Made by a program: the position numbers and the translations under genes. This document shows, in pieces, positions 5,489 through 6,041 of a DNA stretch of 6,041 bases (position 1 is the stretch's first letter; every line of letters begins with the position of its first letter). The DNA is from Alphaproteobacteria bacterium (lineage in GTDB: Bacteria > Pseudomonadota > Alphaproteobacteria > Micavibrionales > Micavibrionaceae). Below the pieces are notes generated by a model, which ran no database searches, was not told the origin of the DNA, and saw nothing but the letters and a program-made list of their open reading frames with translations. Location: NCBI GenBank assembly GCA_030639165.1, contig DAOWDF010000002.1, positions 1-6,041 on the forward strand, in the 5' to 3' direction.

Positions 5489-5824
5489 ATGAGAAAAAGA
5501 ATAAAAATGACAATGAACATTAGATTAGACGAAGCTGAGTTACAGCACCTCACCACAACAAACTTACAAGATTTTAAATTCACCGCCATGCCTGTAAAGA
5601 ATATAACTACGGACATATCAGAATGTGTGACAGAACAAAGCGCAGAAACTATATATCTATTCATCACCCCAACAGGAAACATGGTGTTTAAAAAGATAAA
5701 CGATCAATTTCAAGTTAGTAGTGTAACAGGAGATGACAAACTTACTGTATTTCTTGCTTTCTGTCAGATAGCTGAACAAAATAACATAAACTACACATCT
5801 CTTGGATTTGAACTGTTTTCTTAA
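5489..5824 (+). CDS. hypothetical protein, about 105-111 residues
   Basis: I do not recognise this gene. The longest reading gives 111 residues from ATG 5489; in-frame ATGs at 5507 and 5513 would give 105 or 103. None has a clear Shine-Dalgarno sequence, so the start is undecided. The protein is mostly polar, with a short basic N-terminus if the first ATG is used (MRKRIK), no signal peptide and no membrane segment. It has a strand-like stretch (AETIYLFITPTGNMVFKKI) followed by a helix-like one (DKLTVFLAFCQIAEQNN) and ends YTSLGFELFS, so it may be a small soluble alpha/beta protein. It is the only plus-strand gene here, divergent from rplK and convergent with tRNA-Glu, and shares no operon in view. 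The opposite-strand reading over 5416-5682 looks less protein-like. A real gene is likely but not certain. Confidence 0.6.
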   Translation: MRKRIKMTMNIRLDEAELQHLTTTNLQDFKFTAMPVKNITTDISECVTEQSAETIYLFITPTGNMVFKKINDQFQVSSVTGDDKLTVFLAFCQIAEQNNINYTSLGFELFS

Positions 5825-5857
5825 AATTTTACTCGCACATAATCGCTACTATTTCCC

Positions 5858-5890
5858 CAAAAAGCAAAAAACATCCCTAAGGATGTCTTT
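5858..5890 (-). terminator. terminator of tRNA-Glu, possibly bidirectional
   Basis: On the minus strand AAAGACATCC pairs with GGATGTTTTT around a TTAG loop (six core pairs ACATCC/GGATGT, ten with the flanking A-U and one G-U), followed by TTTTTTGCTTTTT. It begins 17 bases after the CCA end of the tRNA. On the plus strand the same hairpin follows the hypothetical gene by about 45 bases, but with only TCTTT after it, so termination in that direction would be weaker. Confidence 0.87.
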
Positions 5891-5906
5891 AAGCTATTGT
5901 TATCAT

Positions 5907-5982
5907 TGGTATCCCGTACGGGATTCGAACCCGTGTTGCCGCCGTGAAAGGGCGGTGTCCTAGGCCTCTAGACGAACAGGAC
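5907..5982 (-). tRNA. tRNA-Glu (anticodon UUC)
   Basis: The 76 bases fold fully: acceptor arm GTCCTGT with ACGGGAT, D stem GTCT with GGAC, anticodon stem CCGCC with GGCGG around the loop CTTTCAC (anticodon TTC, read by GAA and GAG codons), variable loop CAAC, T stem ACGGG with CCCGT around TTCGAAT, discriminator A and an encoded CCA. U34 is expected to be modified as in other bacterial tRNA-Glu. Position 1-72 is a G-U pair and position 5-68 a second U-G pair, in place of Watson-Crick pairs. Besides translation, Glu-tRNA supplies tetrapyrrole synthesis in bacteria using the C5 pathway; most alphaproteobacteria use the C4 pathway. Confidence 0.97.
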
Positions 5983-6009
5983 AATGATAAGTCGCGCAAT
6001 GCGTGAAGC

Positions 6010-6039
6010 TTTATAGTCTTTTCCTGCACCATAAATCAA
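6010..6039 (-). promoter_or_regulatory. promoter of tRNA-Glu
   Basis: TTGATT (6039-6034), an 18-base spacer and TATAAA (6015-6010), or CTATAA with 17, lie about 30 bases before the tRNA 5' end. Transcription would start near 6003, leaving a 5' leader of about 20 bases for RNase P. The -10 is the best in the window. Confidence 0.6.
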
Positions 6040-6041
6040 GA

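Noticed and set aside
5416..5682. Minus-strand frame of 88 codons opposite the hypothetical gene
   Set aside because: No ribosome-binding site, hydrophobic low-complexity product, and overlap with a better plus-strand candidate and with the A tracts.
1..6041. Mobile elements, CRISPR arrays, phage genes or toxin-antitoxin pairs
   Set aside because: No transposase or integrase motifs, no spaced repeats and no paired small genes were found on either strand.

Overview
The window looks like chromosomal DNA from a fairly AT-rich (about 40% G+C by eye) alphaproteobacterium. The main evidence is RpoB, whose stretches around codons 155-215 and 550-640 read like alphaproteobacterial beta subunits. Several promoters also have the alphaproteobacterial look of CTTGAC-like -35 boxes with loose -10 boxes. 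The genus cannot be named from the sequence alone.

Layout, read along the minus strand from high to low coordinates: tRNA-Glu(UUC) with its promoter and terminator; a convergent plus-strand gene of unknown function (5489-5824); the rplK-rplA operon (L11, L1) behind a leader that imitates the L1 site of 23S rRNA; a strong terminator; a truncated hemoglobin gene (3541-3912); the rplJ-rplL operon (L10, L7/L12) behind its own promoter and a leader with an internal terminator; a second strong terminator; and rpoB (from 2096, running off the left edge), which has its own TTGACA promoter and a structured 5' UTR. The rest of rpoB, and presumably rpoC, lies outside the window.

The ribosomal protein and polymerase genes are those of the classical rplKAJL-rpoBC cluster, in the usual order. 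Here they seem to be cut into three separately started and stopped units, with a heme-protein gene between the first two. The nusG-secE genes usually found before rplK are not there. L1 and L10 are expected to feed back on their own leaders. The hemoglobin (probably O2/NO chemistry) has no obvious functional link to its neighbours, and its codon use and strand skew differ from theirs.

No mobile element, CRISPR array, phage gene or integration scar is visible. The candidates for a second look are the hemoglobin insertion and its heme pocket, the two ribosomal-protein leaders, the rpoB 5' UTR and the unknown plus-strand gene. I see no clear evidence of a wholly new multi-gene system.
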